A program made the translations under genes and the position numbers. Positions 1-7,778 of a stretch of 58,305 bases of DNA are shown here, in pieces. The notes under the pieces are model-generated. The model saw only the letters and a list, made by a program, of their open reading frames with translations, was not told where the DNA came from and made no database searches. The first letter of the stretch is position 1, and every line of letters begins with the position of its first letter. The stretch lies in NCBI GenBank assembly GCA_018066175.1, contig JAGHRV010000044.1, positions 1-58,305 of the forward strand. Direction: 5' to 3'. This stretch comes from Candidatus Colicola equi. Lineage in GTDB: Bacteria > Bacteroidota > Bacteroidia > Bacteroidales > Paludibacteraceae.

Positions 1-1
1 A

Positions 2-40
2 TATGGAGGTCAATCAGGTACCGGCTACAAACCCGTGTAA
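2..40 (+). CDS. possible C-terminal end of an upstream gene
   Basis: One forward frame entering the window reads YGGQSGTGYKPV and stops with TAA at 38-40, 25 nt before a clear terminator hairpin. Position and glycine-rich composition fit a gene end, but only 12 codons are visible and the other frames also run for a few codons, so this is weak. No family can be named. Confidence 0.25.
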   Translation, partial: YGGQSGTGYKPV

Positions 41-64
41 GGGTTTGATAGCCACACAAAAAGT

Positions 65-100
65 AAAAGCATTTGAGCGAAAACTCAAATGCTTTTATTT
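65..100 (+). terminator. intrinsic terminator
   Basis: A perfect 13-bp stem (65-77 with 84-96) encloses the loop CGAAAA and ends in a T-rich tract. It would end transcription of a gene entering from the left. Because the stem also starts with four A residues it could work on the minus strand, ending the tRNA-Arg transcript. Confidence 0.75.
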
Positions 101-122
101 TGTCAGTCAAAACGACCGTTTG

Positions 123-196
123 TGATCCATGCAGGATTCAAACCTGCAACCCCCACATCCGTAGTGTGGTACTCTATTCAGTTGAGCTAATGGACC
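123..196 (-). tRNA. tRNA-Arg (anticodon ACG)
   Basis: Read on the minus strand this folds into a full cloverleaf. The acceptor stem is GGTCCAT with ATGGATC (one G-T pair). The anticodon stem CCACA/TGTGG carries the loop CTACGGA, giving anticodon ACG. The T arm is GCAGG-TTTGAAT-CCTGC. The discriminator is A and the CCA end is not encoded. ACG reads CGN arginine codons after A34 deamination. It has its own promoter at 279-310. Confidence 0.95.
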
Positions 197-200
197 TCGT

Positions 201-266
201 CGCAATCTGCTCGTCTTAAAAGAATTTGCCTTGCAAATTAAAGACGACTCGGTTGTTGCGTTTTTT
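201..266. other. long nested hairpin in the tRNA-Arg 5' leader
   Basis: Three nested stems lie in one arm: 201-205 with 256-260, 211-217 with 241-247, and 223-229 with 233-239 around a 3-nt loop. On the plus strand a run of six T follows (261-266), so it has terminator form in that direction. On the minus strand it lies between the tRNA-Arg promoter and the mature tRNA 5' end, so it would be part of the precursor leader. Its function is not known; RNase P would remove it. Confidence 0.6.
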
Positions 267-278
267 CAAAAGCGAGTG

Positions 279-310
279 CAAAGGTACTGCTTTTTTTTGA
301 CATGAGCAAA
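279..310 (-). promoter_or_regulatory. Bacteroidota-type promoter for tRNA-Arg
   Basis: Minus strand TTTG (307-310), a 20-bp spacer and TACCTTTG (279-286) match the Bacteroidota primary sigma promoter, -33 TTTG and -7 TAnnTTTG. Confidence 0.75.
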
Positions 311-366
311 TTTTTTAGCATATTTTTTACAAAAAAGGTACAATTTTACCCAAAATAGCATTTTTA

Positions 367-398
367 TTTGCACATATCGCGAAAAAATTGTACCTTTG
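367..398 (+). promoter_or_regulatory. Bacteroidota-type promoter for the EF-G2 gene
   Basis: TTTG (367-370), a 20-bp spacer and TACCTTTG (391-398) match the Bacteroidota promoter consensus exactly. Transcription would start near 405, about 55 nt before the ATG at 460. This rules out an upstream start at 388. Confidence 0.8.
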
Positions 399-459
399 TA
401 GCATTATTTGCATTAGAAGCAAAAAAATTACTAACTATTCATTAATACCAACACATTTT

Positions 460-2622
460 ATGGCTAAAGTTTATCAAGCTAACGAAATTAAGAACATTGC
501 GCTCATGGGCGGCAGTGGTTCAGGTAAAACCACACTCATGGAGTCGATGCTCTTGGAGTCTGGCATCATCAAACGTCGCGGTACGATTGAGGCTCAATCT
601 ACCGTTTGTGACTATTTTCCAGTAGAGAAAGAATATGGTTATTCTGTTTTTTCTACAGTATGTAACATCGAGTTCGGTGGCAAGAAGCTGAATATTATTG
701 ACTGCGCAGGTAGTGATGACTTCTGCGGTGGTACAGTAACAGCTCTGCACGTTGTAGATACCGCAGTAGTCGCTTTGACGGCTAATGGTGGTGTTGAAGT
801 AGGAACTCAAAACAACGTTCGTTTGGCAGAGAATGCCAAGAAACCGGTTGTTTTTGTGGTTAATAAATGCGACCATGAAAATGCTAACTTCGAGCGTACT
901 TTTGAGGCATTGAAGGATAACTTTGGCAATAAAGTCGTTTTGGTTCAGTATCCTCTTAACGCCGGTGCTGCTTTCAATAGCGTAATTGATGTATTGAAGA
1001 ATAAAATGCTGGTTTGGAAGCCCGAAGGTGGTGCTCCTGAATACAAAGATGTTCCTGCAGAAGAAGCCGATAAGGTAGAAGAACTGCGTGGTGCTCTTTG
1101 CGAGATGGCAGCCGAGGCTGACGAGGCTTTGATGGAGAAATTCTTTGATCAAGGTACATTGAGCGAGGAAGAGATGATCAATGGTTTGAAGACTGTCTTT
1201 GCTGAATGTGGCGTTTATCCTGTACTCTGCGCTTGCGGTGTGAAGGATATGGGCGCTCGTCGTTTGATGGACTTCTTAGGCGACATGGCTCCGTCGGTAG
1301 CCGATGCTCCTAAGCCTGTTACTAAAGAGGGTGAAGAAGTGGCTGCCGTTGCTAATAAACCTGCATCTATGTTCATCTTCAAGACCAGCGTAGAGCCTCA
1401 TATCGGTGAGGTGAACTACTTCAAAGTAATGCAAGGTACTATCCATGGTGCTGACGATTTACAGAATATGGATCGTGGTTCCAAGGAGCGTATCTCTCAA
1501 TTATATACCGTAGCCGGTTCTATTCGCGTTCCCGTAGATGAAGTGGCTGCCGGTGATATTGCTGCTACCGTTAAACTGAAAGATACCCGTACCGGCAATA
1601 CATTGAATGCTAAGGATTGCGACAATATGTATCCTGCAATCGCTTATCCGGAACCCAAGTATCGTCGTGCTATCCGTCCTCAGAACGAGGCTGATGCCGA
1701 GAAACTGAGTGCCTTGCTCACTCGTATGCACGAGGAAGATCCGACATGGTTGGTAGAGCAATCTAAGGAGTTGAAGCAACAAATCGTTAGCGGTCAAGGT
1801 GAGTTCCACCTGCGCACCCTGAAATGGCGTTTGGAGAACAACGATAAGATGATGGTTGAGTTTGATGAACCCAAGATCCCATATCGTGAGACCATTACCA
1901 AGTCCGCTCGCGCTGACTATCGTCATAAGAAACAATCCGGTGGTTCAGGTCAATTCGGTGAAGTTCACCTCATCGTTGAGCCATACGAGGAAGGTGTGCC
2001 TGTAAAAGAAGTGTATAAATTTGGTAACCAAGAATATCGTATTTCCGTTAAGGACACCCAAGAGATTCCATTGGAGTGGGGTGGTAAGTTAGTACTGATT
2101 AACTCCATCGTTGGTGGTGCTATTGATGCTCGTTTCATTCCTGCTATCCTGAAGGGTATCATGGACCGTATCGAGCAAGGTCCTCTGACCGGTTCATACG
2201 CTCGTGACGTTCGCGTTATCATCTATGATGGTAAGATGCACCCGGTAGATAGTAATGAAATCTCGTTCCGCCTGGCCGGACGTAACGCCTTTGCTCAAGC
2301 CTTCAAGGAGGCTAATCCGAAGATCTTGGAGCCTATCTACGAAGTAGAGGTTCTCGTTCCCGGTGAGTTGATGGGTGATGTAATGTCTGACCTCAACGGT
2401 CGTCGTGGTATGGTATTAGGTATGGAGGCCGAGAAGAACTTCCAACGCCTGCATGCTCTTGTACCTCTGAAAGAAATGGCATCGTACAGCACTACATTGA
2501 GTTCGTTAACCGGCGGTCGTGCTACGTTCACGATGAAGTTCAAGAGTTACGAACTCGTTCCTGCTGACGTTCAAGATAAACTTATCAAGGAATACGAAGC
2601 AAACCAAAAGGAGGAAGAGTAA
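460..2622 (+). CDS. fusA2: EF-G paralogue with degenerate GTPase motifs (EF-G2 type)
   Basis: A 720-residue translation elongation factor G paralogue with the full EF-G layout: G domain (about 1-270), domain II (about 300-400), then III, IV and V to the end. The P-loop reads GGSGSGKT (17-24), and NKCD (135-138) is the G4 motif. The G3 motif is DCAGS (81-85) where active EF-G has DTPGH, so the catalytic histidine is replaced by serine. The switch I RGIT motif is replaced by YGYS. This matches the Bacteroides EF-G2 group, which is reported to lack GTPase activity and to sustain translation during carbon limitation. The start was chosen because the ATG lies just after a consensus promoter and MAKVYQ opens the conserved domain. 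The stop overlaps the next ATG by one base. The canonical EF-G should be encoded elsewhere. Confidence 0.9.
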   Translation: MAKVYQANEIKNIALMGGSGSGKTTLMESMLLESGIIKRRGTIEAQSTVCDYFPVEKEYGYSVFSTVCNIEFGGKKLNIIDCAGSDDFCGGTVTALHVVDTAVVALTANGGVEVGTQNNVRLAENAKKPVVFVVNKCDHENANFERTFEALKDNFGNKVVLVQYPLNAGAAFNSVIDVLKNKMLVWKPEGGAPEYKDVPAEEADKVEELRGALCEMAAEADEALMEKFFDQGTLSEEEMINGLKTVFAECGVYPVLCACGVKDMGARRLMDFLGDMAPSVADAPKPVTKEGEEVAAVANKPASMFIFKTSVEPHIGEVNYFKVMQGTIHGADDLQNMDRGSKERISQLYTVAGSIRVPVDEVAAGDIAATVKLKDTRTGNTLNAKDCDNMYPAIAYPEPKYRRAIRPQNEADAEKLSALLTRMHEEDPTWLVEQSKELKQQIVSGQGEFHLRTLKWRLENNDKMMVEFDEPKIPYRETITKSARADYRHKKQSGGSGQFGEVHLIVEPYEEGVPVKEVYKFGNQEYRISVKDTQEIPLEWGGKLVLINSIVGGAIDARFIPAILKGIMDRIEQGPLTGSYARDVRVIIYDGKMHPVDSNEISFRLAGRNAFAQAFKEANPKILEPIYEVEVLVPGELMGDVMSDLNGRRGMVLGMEAEKNFQRLHALVPLKEMASYSTTLSSLTGGRATFTMKFKSYELVPADVQDKLIKEYEANQKEEE

Positions 2623-4034
2623 TGTTGACCTTCCTTGCACTTTTCTGGTTTGTGCAATTGACAGATAAACTCGGTAGCGCACCTATCCAATTCTCGGACC
2701 GCGCTACCGAGAATCGTTTATTATGGTCTATTCCCACCGATAGTCTGGATATTGCCGTATCACCTAATTATATAAGCGCGGTACGCGCCACGGGCGCACG
2801 CGTATGTCACGTGAGTCGTTGGATGAATGGTCTGACGATAGAGGCCGATAGTGCCACTATGTTGGCCGTTAAGTCCTTGCCATGTGTGGCGAGCGTGGAG
2901 TTGACCCGAGACGATACTCCTCCTTCCTCATTGGTGGCTGTAGAAAAAAAACTATCAGCAGATACGAGTGATCCTTATCAGGACAATGCCAAGCAGTTGG
3001 ATGTGTATAACCTGAGGCCGTTGCAGCAGTTAGGTTATGAGGGTCAAGGTATCCGCATGGCTGTGATTGACGGCGGTTTTTGTAATGTAGATACAGCGGC
3101 TTGTCTGTCCTACGTGCGAGATCGTATTATAGGAACGTACTCGTTTAGTACAGATACCTCCTCTTTCTATAGTAAGGAAGGCGGACATGGAGCCAATTGT
3201 CTTACTTTCATTGCTGCCAAGACGGCCACCTATCACGGTGCGGCCATCGAGGCGGAGTATGTGTTGATACGCAGCGAAGAGATGCGTACCGAGAGCCCCA
3301 AGGAGATGGATAACTTAGTGGCTGCGCTGGAGTTATGCGATAGTTTAGGCGTGAATGTCATTTCGTGCAGTTTAGGTTATCGATTGTTTGATAACCCGGC
3401 ATTCAATTTCCCTCATGAACAAGTGGATGGCAAGACCATGCGTGCCAGTCGTGCTGCTGCTATTGCTGCCAAGAAAGGTATCTTATGCTGCTTCTCAGCC
3501 GGCAATGATGGTAATAAAGATTGGCATTATATCGGTATTCCTGCGGATGCCAAAGATATCCTGACGATAGGTGCAGTACGAAAGGATTCTACTATGGCCT
3601 CCTTCTCCAGTTTTGGTCCATCGGCGGATGGTCGCATCAAACCGGAAGTGAGTGCCGTAGGTTCGGAAGCCGTCTATGTGAGCACCCAGTCCGGATTAGC
3701 AAGTAAGGGCAATGGCACGAGTTATTCCACACCGCTGGTAGCCGGTTTGGCTGCCGCGTTATGGTCCGCGATGCCGAATGCTCCTGCCCAAGAGATTCGT
3801 GAACGCATCATCCGTTCGGCTCACCTGTATCCGTCTTCGGATCCCAATAACCAAATGGGCTATGGTATCCCCGATGCATGGAAGGCTTATATCAATGAGC
3901 CAACAGGGATGATTAACCACGACGGTGCCTCCGGGCACTCCGGTAAAAGCGTGGACAAGATAATGAGTCCGAATGGACGCATTATGATTCGCAAAGCTAA
4001 CAAGATATATTCTATTCTTGGAGTAGAGATCTAA
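2622..4034 (+). CDS. secreted subtilisin-like (S8) serine protease
   Basis: A 470-residue S8 family peptidase. The catalytic triad is visible as Asp150 (AVIDGGF), His189 (GGHGANC) and Ser367 (NGTSYSTP), with oxyanion Asn295 in SAGNDG. The segment before Asp150 resembles the propeptide of Bacteroidota S8 peptidases. The N-terminus MLTFLALFWFVQLTDK is an unusually short, uncharged signal peptide, so the cleavage site is uncertain. The last 19 residues (from Gly452) form the short C-terminal motif shared with three other proteins in this window, which suggests type IX-like secretion. The gene starts inside the EF-G2 stop codon (TAATG), so the two are translationally coupled. The substrate is unknown. 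Confidence 0.85.
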   Translation: MLTFLALFWFVQLTDKLGSAPIQFSDRATENRLLWSIPTDSLDIAVSPNYISAVRATGARVCHVSRWMNGLTIEADSATMLAVKSLPCVASVELTRDDTPPSSLVAVEKKLSADTSDPYQDNAKQLDVYNLRPLQQLGYEGQGIRMAVIDGGFCNVDTAACLSYVRDRIIGTYSFSTDTSSFYSKEGGHGANCLTFIAAKTATYHGAAIEAEYVLIRSEEMRTESPKEMDNLVAALELCDSLGVNVISCSLGYRLFDNPAFNFPHEQVDGKTMRASRAAAIAAKKGILCCFSAGNDGNKDWHYIGIPADAKDILTIGAVRKDSTMASFSSFGPSADGRIKPEVSAVGSEAVYVSTQSGLASKGNGTSYSTPLVAGLAAALWSAMPNAPAQEIRERIIRSAHLYPSSDPNNQMGYGIPDAWKAYINEPTGMINHDGASGHSGKSVDKIMSPNGRIMIRKANKIYSILGVEI

Positions 4035-4049
4035 TGTAGATTATAAAGA

Positions 4050-4085
4050 AAGGGGCTGCAATGATGGTTGCAGCCCCTTATTGTT
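4050..4085. terminator. bidirectional intrinsic terminator
   Basis: A perfect 12-bp stem, AAGGGGCTGCAA (4050-4061) with TTGCAGCCCCTT (4068-4079) around a 6-nt loop, lies between convergent genes. T/A-rich flanks on both sides allow it to serve both directions. Confidence 0.85.
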
Positions 4086-4098
4086 TAGATAGGTAGTG

Positions 4099-5184
4099 TT
4101 ATTTAGACTTACGAATCAGGTAAATCATTGTGGGATAGTGGTCTCCGTAACCATTCTGCCAAACACCGGCCTTGTGGGTACGTAGTGGAGTGCCTTTATC
4201 TTTACCTTCTTGAACGGTTAGGAAGGGTTTATTGAACACTTGTGATTTCCAATAGGTCCATTTGCCGCTATTCACATCTTCATTGAGCAGAGGTTCGGAA
4301 ATGATGATTTGGTCGAATAAGTCCCACGAACCTTGGTAGGCCAAAGTGCCGTTACCATTCTCAAGATGCTTCCACATCGTGTTGAAATAACCATATTCCT
4401 TCACATCTTTGCGGTTCTTCTTAGCATCCAATACCACCGCGCAAGAGTGGTTGAAGGGGTCATCATTCAAGTCACCCATAATCACAAACTTAGCATTGGG
4501 TTCCTTTTGGTAGATGCTATCAAAAATATGTTTAGCTAGCATAGCTGCGGTATCACGGGAAGGACGAGAGGATAATTCGCCACCATAACGGCTGGGCCAG
4601 TGGTTAACACTAATATGAATCTTCTCAGGAGCATCGCCACCGATGATATAGCCGGAAACGAGCAATTGCAGACGGCTCTTAACCACGCCACCATCAGCAT
4701 AGTGAGCTTTCAGTTCGTAGCCCTTAACATTAGTAGGTTTGAATAACTCGGGGTTATACAGGAATCCGCAATCTACACCACGACGGTCCGGACCTTCTAA
4801 TAAGATAGGCACGAAAGTGCGATTATAAGTAGCTTTAATCTCACGGCATAAATCCTCTAAGCAACCCATGTTCTCTACCTCGCATACGCCTACGCACATG
4901 GCTCCGCGTGGGTCGATATCCTTACCTAATTCAGAAACGGCATATGCCATGTTCTTAATCTTGTGTTCATACTTGAGGGCAGTCCATTTCATACCTCCAT
5001 CGGGCAGGTACTCATAGTCGTTTTTACCCTCGTCATGAATGGTGTCAAACAAGTTCTCTAAGTTGTAGAAAGCAACGCAACGAACTTGGTAATCACGACC
5101 AAGCTTTTGTTCCTTCTTCCCCGCATAAACGGAAGTGGTAATAGCGCATAAAATGGCTAAAATAGATAGAAAGTGTTTTTTCAT
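4099..5184 (-). CDS. secreted endonuclease/exonuclease/phosphatase family protein
   Basis: A 361-residue member of the metal-dependent EEP superfamily (DNase I-like fold). An N-terminal signal peptide (about 1-22, ending in VYAG) points to export. The fold motifs are present: YNLENLF near residue 40 (metal-binding Glu), GPDRRGVDCGFLY, NHWPSR, GDLNDDP and a terminal DHYP (catalytic Asp-His pair). Secreted Bacteroidota members are annotated as endonucleases or phosphodiesterases. The substrate, nucleic acid or a phosphorylated small molecule, cannot be told from sequence. It is transcribed alone from a promoter that interlocks with the ssb promoter. Confidence 0.85.
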   Translation of the reverse strand: MKKHFLSILAILCAITTSVYAGKKEQKLGRDYQVRCVAFYNLENLFDTIHDEGKNDYEYLPDGGMKWTALKYEHKIKNMAYAVSELGKDIDPRGAMCVGVCEVENMGCLEDLCREIKATYNRTFVPILLEGPDRRGVDCGFLYNPELFKPTNVKGYELKAHYADGGVVKSRLQLLVSGYIIGGDAPEKIHISVNHWPSRYGGELSSRPSRDTAAMLAKHIFDSIYQKEPNAKFVIMGDLNDDPFNHSCAVVLDAKKNRKDVKEYGYFNTMWKHLENGNGTLAYQGSWDLFDQIIISEPLLNEDVNSGKWTYWKSQVFNKPFLTVQEGKDKGTPLRTHKAGVWQNGYGDHYPTMIYLIRKSK

Positions 5185-5211
5185 AAGATGGTATTTTTAT
5201 CAAATTTGGCG

Positions 5212-5243
5212 CAAAGTTACAAAAAAAATTTGAAATGTGCAAA
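5212..5243 (-). promoter_or_regulatory. Bacteroidota-type promoter for the EEP gene
   Basis: Minus strand TTTG (5240-5243), a 20-bp spacer and TAACTTTG (5212-5219). Its -33 box lies inside the footprint of the divergent ssb promoter at 5229-5259. Confidence 0.75.
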
Positions 5244-5259
5244 AAAAAGTGTAATTTTG
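5229..5259 (+). promoter_or_regulatory. Bacteroidota-type promoter for ssb
   Basis: TTTG (5229-5232), a 19-bp spacer and TAATTTTG (5252-5259). It overlaps the divergent EEP promoter face to face, so polymerase bound at one should block the other. Confidence 0.7.
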
Positions 5260-5307
5260 CAGTCGAAAATGAAAAACAATATTCACAATTAACTTTCTAT
5301 TACTCAA

Positions 5308-5739
5308 ATGGCATCAGTTAATAAGGTAATTTTAGTAGGTAACGTAGGAAGTGATCCGGAGGTACGTTACTTAGATCGAGGCTCTGCAATTGCTAATTTC
5401 AATTTGGCAACAACGGAGCGTGGTTATGTTATGCAAAATGGCACCCAGATTCCGGACAAAACGGAATGGCATGCTATTGTTCTTTTCCGCAACTTAGCCG
5501 AGTGGGCTGAGAAGAGTGTGCGCAAAGGAATGAAGTTGTATGTAGAGGGTAAACTGCAGACCCGTACTTGGGAGAAGGATGGTCAAATGCGTCGTAAGAC
5601 GGAGATTATCGCCGAGAACGTGCAAATCCTCTACCGCCCCGAGGAGTACCGGAACCTTGGCCGTGAGAACGGCGAGCAACCCGCTGAGACTTTGCCTGAG
5701 GCACCCGCTCAGACTGTGGACGATGAGGATGTGTTTTAA
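5308..5739 (+). CDS. ssb: single-stranded DNA-binding protein
   Basis: A 143-residue SSB. The OB-fold (about 2-110) starts with MASVNKVILVGNVGSDPEVR and carries the usual FNLATTE and EWHAIVLF strands. A short linker leads to the acidic tip DDEDVF, which in SSB family proteins recruits replication and repair partners. It coats single-stranded DNA as a tetramer. The last 134 nt overlap the 3' end of the RNA methyltransferase gene on the other strand, so the SSB linker and tip are antisense to that enzyme's basic tail. Confidence 0.95.
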   Translation: MASVNKVILVGNVGSDPEVRYLDRGSAIANFNLATTERGYVMQNGTQIPDKTEWHAIVLFRNLAEWAEKSVRKGMKLYVEGKLQTRTWEKDGQMRRKTEIIAENVQILYRPEEYRNLGRENGEQPAETLPEAPAQTVDDEDVF

Positions 5740-6886
5740 CAAACTCTTTGCGTTCGCCGGAGAATAACTCGTAGCAGTTAAATAAACAATCAAGTTCACC
5801 ATTCATGAGGTGGACTTTTTTGTTGGGATGCAGTCCAATACATTTGAGCGCGTCTTCGTTGCTGGATATAATCCAGGCCGTAGAGCCGGTAAATTGATGC
5901 TTAAGGGCAGTGCCTATATCGGCGTATAGACGAAGGACATCTTTATCTTGTGCCAATCGTTCTCCATACGGCGGGTTAATCATCACGATGGCAGGCGTTT
6001 GCTGCTCGCGCTTAATCTCTTGCAGACGAATCTGCTTGACATCAATAAAGCGTCCCATTCCTGCCTCTTTGATATTCTTGAGGGCAGCTTGCACGGCGTA
6101 GAAGGAAGTGTCCGAACCGTAGATATGGTGCGTGAAGGCGCGTTCGTTGGAATCGTCGTTGTAGATTTCAGACCATAAGTCGGCATCAAAATCGGCCCAA
6201 TTGCAGAAAGCATAATTCTGACGGAAGATGCCTGGGGCGATGTTTTGAGCAATGAGAGCGGCTTCGATGAGTAGGGTGCCTGAACCACACATGGGATCGT
6301 AAAAGTCCGTTTCACCTTTCCAGCCGGTCATTAAAATCATACCGGCAGCCAAGGCTTCGTTGATAGGGGCTTCGGTGTTGGCCACACGATAGCCGCGCTT
6401 ATGCAGACTCTCACCCGAACTATCCAATGAGATAGTAACCGTAGTATCGGATATGTGTACATTAATATAAAGGTCAGGCTTGGTCAGTTTAACCGACGGA
6501 CGTTTGCCTTCGCGCTCCATAAAGAAGTCCGCGATGGCATCTTTGACGCGGTAAGTAACGTATTTACTATGGCGGAATTCCTCACTATAGACAGTCGAAT
6601 CGATGCTGAAACCGGTTTGGGTGGACATGTACTGAGTCCAGTCAATCGTCTTGACCGTTTCATATACCTCATCGGCGTCTTTGGCACGAAAAGTAAGAAT
6701 GGGTTTAAGGATGCGCGAAGCTGTTCGTAAACAAAGATTGGCCTTGTACATCAGCGCTTTGTCTCCGGAAAAACTAACGGCGCGGCGCTCAATATGGATA
6801 TTATTGGCTCCTAATTCGGTTAACTCTTGTGCGAGTACATCTTCCAGACCTTTGAAGGTCTTAGCCAGCATTGGATATTCCTGCAT
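5606..6886 (-). CDS. THUMP-domain RNA methyltransferase, RlmL type
   Basis: A 426-residue class I SAM-dependent methyltransferase. The N-terminal part (about 1-160) is a ferredoxin-like plus THUMP RNA-binding region. The catalytic part has the SAM motif DPMCGSGTLLIEA and the NPPY motif (INPPYGERL) of N2-guanine methyltransferases. The closest characterised role is 23S rRNA G2445 methylation (RlmL N-terminal half). After about residue 385 the protein runs into a roughly 40-residue basic Arg/Gly/Ser tail encoded antisense to the end of ssb. That tail looks like late read-through extension and may bind RNA or be neutral. Met1 is used here; Met6 is an alternative. Confidence 0.85.
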   Translation of the reverse strand: MQEYPMLAKTFKGLEDVLAQELTELGANNIHIERRAVSFSGDKALMYKANLCLRTASRILKPILTFRAKDADEVYETVKTIDWTQYMSTQTGFSIDSTVYSEEFRHSKYVTYRVKDAIADFFMEREGKRPSVKLTKPDLYINVHISDTTVTISLDSSGESLHKRGYRVANTEAPINEALAAGMILMTGWKGETDFYDPMCGSGTLLIEAALIAQNIAPGIFRQNYAFCNWADFDADLWSEIYNDDSNERAFTHHIYGSDTSFYAVQAALKNIKEAGMGRFIDVKQIRLQEIKREQQTPAIVMINPPYGERLAQDKDVLRLYADIGTALKHQFTGSTAWIISSNEDALKCIGLHPNKKVHLMNGELDCLFNCYELFSGERKEFVKTHPHRPQSERVPQAKSQRVARRSHGQGSGTPRGGRGFARSRR

Positions 6887-6911
6887 AGATATGAATTTTC
6901 AAAATCGACGA

Positions 6912-6943
6912 CAAAGGTACAAAAAAATATTGGAATGAACAAG
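6912..6943 (-). promoter_or_regulatory. probable promoter for the RlmL-type gene
   Basis: Minus strand TACCTTTG (6912-6919) is a consensus -7 box. At the right distance (20 bp) the -33 box reads CTTG instead of TTTG. It lies back to back with the promoter at 6948-6979. Confidence 0.6.
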
Positions 6944-6947
6944 AAAA

Positions 6948-6979
6948 TTTGCATGTATGCATTTTTTTTTGTATCTTTG
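6948..6979 (+). promoter_or_regulatory. Bacteroidota-type promoter for the HAD phosphatase gene
   Basis: TTTG (6948-6951), a 20-bp spacer and TATCTTTG (6972-6979). The ATG at 6997 lies 17 nt downstream, so the 5' leader is about 10 nt at most. This excludes a longer frame beginning at 6949. Confidence 0.8.
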
Positions 6980-6996
6980 CAGCCGAAATACTATCT

Positions 6997-7710
6997 ATGA
7001 AACAATATAAGGCCATATTTTTAGATTGGGATCAGACGATTGGAGATTGGGAGGGCGCAGAGTATCAGGCTTTGCAGGATATCTATGCCCATTATCGTCT
7101 GTCGGAATGGTATGATGGTTTTGAGGACTATTTGGCGGTCTATAAGGAGCGCAATCTGGAGTTATGGCAGTTGTATGGCGAGCAGAAAGTGACGAAGGAG
7201 TATCTGCATCGTGAGCGTTTTTTATACCCGATGCTTAAACCCTTGGGATTGGATGCTATGCCCTGCCCGCCCAAGGCAATGGTGGAGTTGGCGGATAAGA
7301 TAGGGAAGGAGTTTTTGGCATTAACGAATGTGTATTTCCGTTTATTGCCGGATGCCGAACAGGTGGTGAAGTATTTGGCGCAGAAGTATCCGCTGACCAT
7401 TATCAGCAACGGATTTAGTGAGGTGCAGTACTATAAGTTTGAACATTCGGGGCTCAAACCATATTTGAAACATATCCTGATTAGTGAAGAGGTGGGGTGC
7501 AATAAACCTCAGCCTGGCATCTTTGAGGAGGCGTTACGACGCAATGGTGTAAGCAAGGATGAAGCCATTATGATAGGCGACAGTTATAGTTCGGATATCG
7601 CCGGAGCCAAGGCGGCTGACATCGATCAGATTTGGGTTACGACAGAGGAGACTGACAAGGAGGCCACTTATAAAGTGACAACTTTGGCAGAGATAATGAA
7701 TATACTGTGA
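6997..7710 (+). CDS. HAD-superfamily phosphatase, YjjG-like
   Basis: A 237-residue HAD hydrolase with all four motifs: DWDQT (motif I, nucleophile Asp), ISNG (motif II), the lysine in NKPQPGIF (motif III) and GDSYSSDIAGA (motif IV). The alpha-helical cap and overall length fit the YjjG group, which dephosphorylates pyrimidine nucleotides including non-canonical ones. Substrate assignment by family alone is tentative. The start was set by the promoter just upstream. The stop codon TGA (7708-7710) is the first part of the palindrome thought to control grpE. Confidence 0.85.
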   Translation: MKQYKAIFLDWDQTIGDWEGAEYQALQDIYAHYRLSEWYDGFEDYLAVYKERNLELWQLYGEQKVTKEYLHRERFLYPMLKPLGLDAMPCPPKAMVELADKIGKEFLALTNVYFRLLPDAEQVVKYLAQKYPLTIISNGFSEVQYYKFEHSGLKPYLKHILISEEVGCNKPQPGIFEEALRRNGVSKDEAIMIGDSYSSDIAGAKAADIDQIWVTTEETDKEATYKVTTLAEIMNIL

Positions 7711-7738
7711 CAAAATGGCAGAGTTTCGTGTGTGGCAT
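7708..7738 (+). promoter_or_regulatory. candidate heat-shock control element of grpE-dnaJ
   Basis: TGACAAAATGGCAG (7708-7721) is followed after 11 bp by TGGCAT (7733-7738), 40 nt before the grpE ATG. The same 14 bases, plus a leading C, and the same trailing TGGCAT after 12 bp lie upstream of htpG. The 15-mer is an imperfect palindrome (CTGACA-AAA-TGGCAG). No normal TAnnTTTG box is seen before grpE, so this may be an alternative-sigma promoter or a repressor site. Confidence 0.5.
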
Positions 7739-7778
7739 AGAGATTGATGTAGTGAGGATGTAAATTTAACTAAGAATT

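Noticed and set aside
388..459. Extended N-terminus of the EF-G2 protein
   Set aside because: Those 24 codons overlap the -7 box of the promoter and are not part of the conserved EF-G start.
520..1152. A 210-codon open frame on the minus strand opposite the EF-G2 gene
   Set aside because: It is fully antisense to a conserved coding sequence, has no promoter and its product has no recognisable features. It is a shadow of the codon use of the real gene.
7733..7750. Sigma-54 promoter (TGGCAY-N5-TTGCW) before grpE
   Set aside because: TGGCAT is present, but the -12 GC is GA before grpE and GT before htpG, so the key bases are missing in both.
7700..7778. CIRCE/HrcA operator before grpE-dnaJ
   Set aside because: No TTAGCACTC-N9-GAGTGCTAA repeat is found before grpE or htpG.
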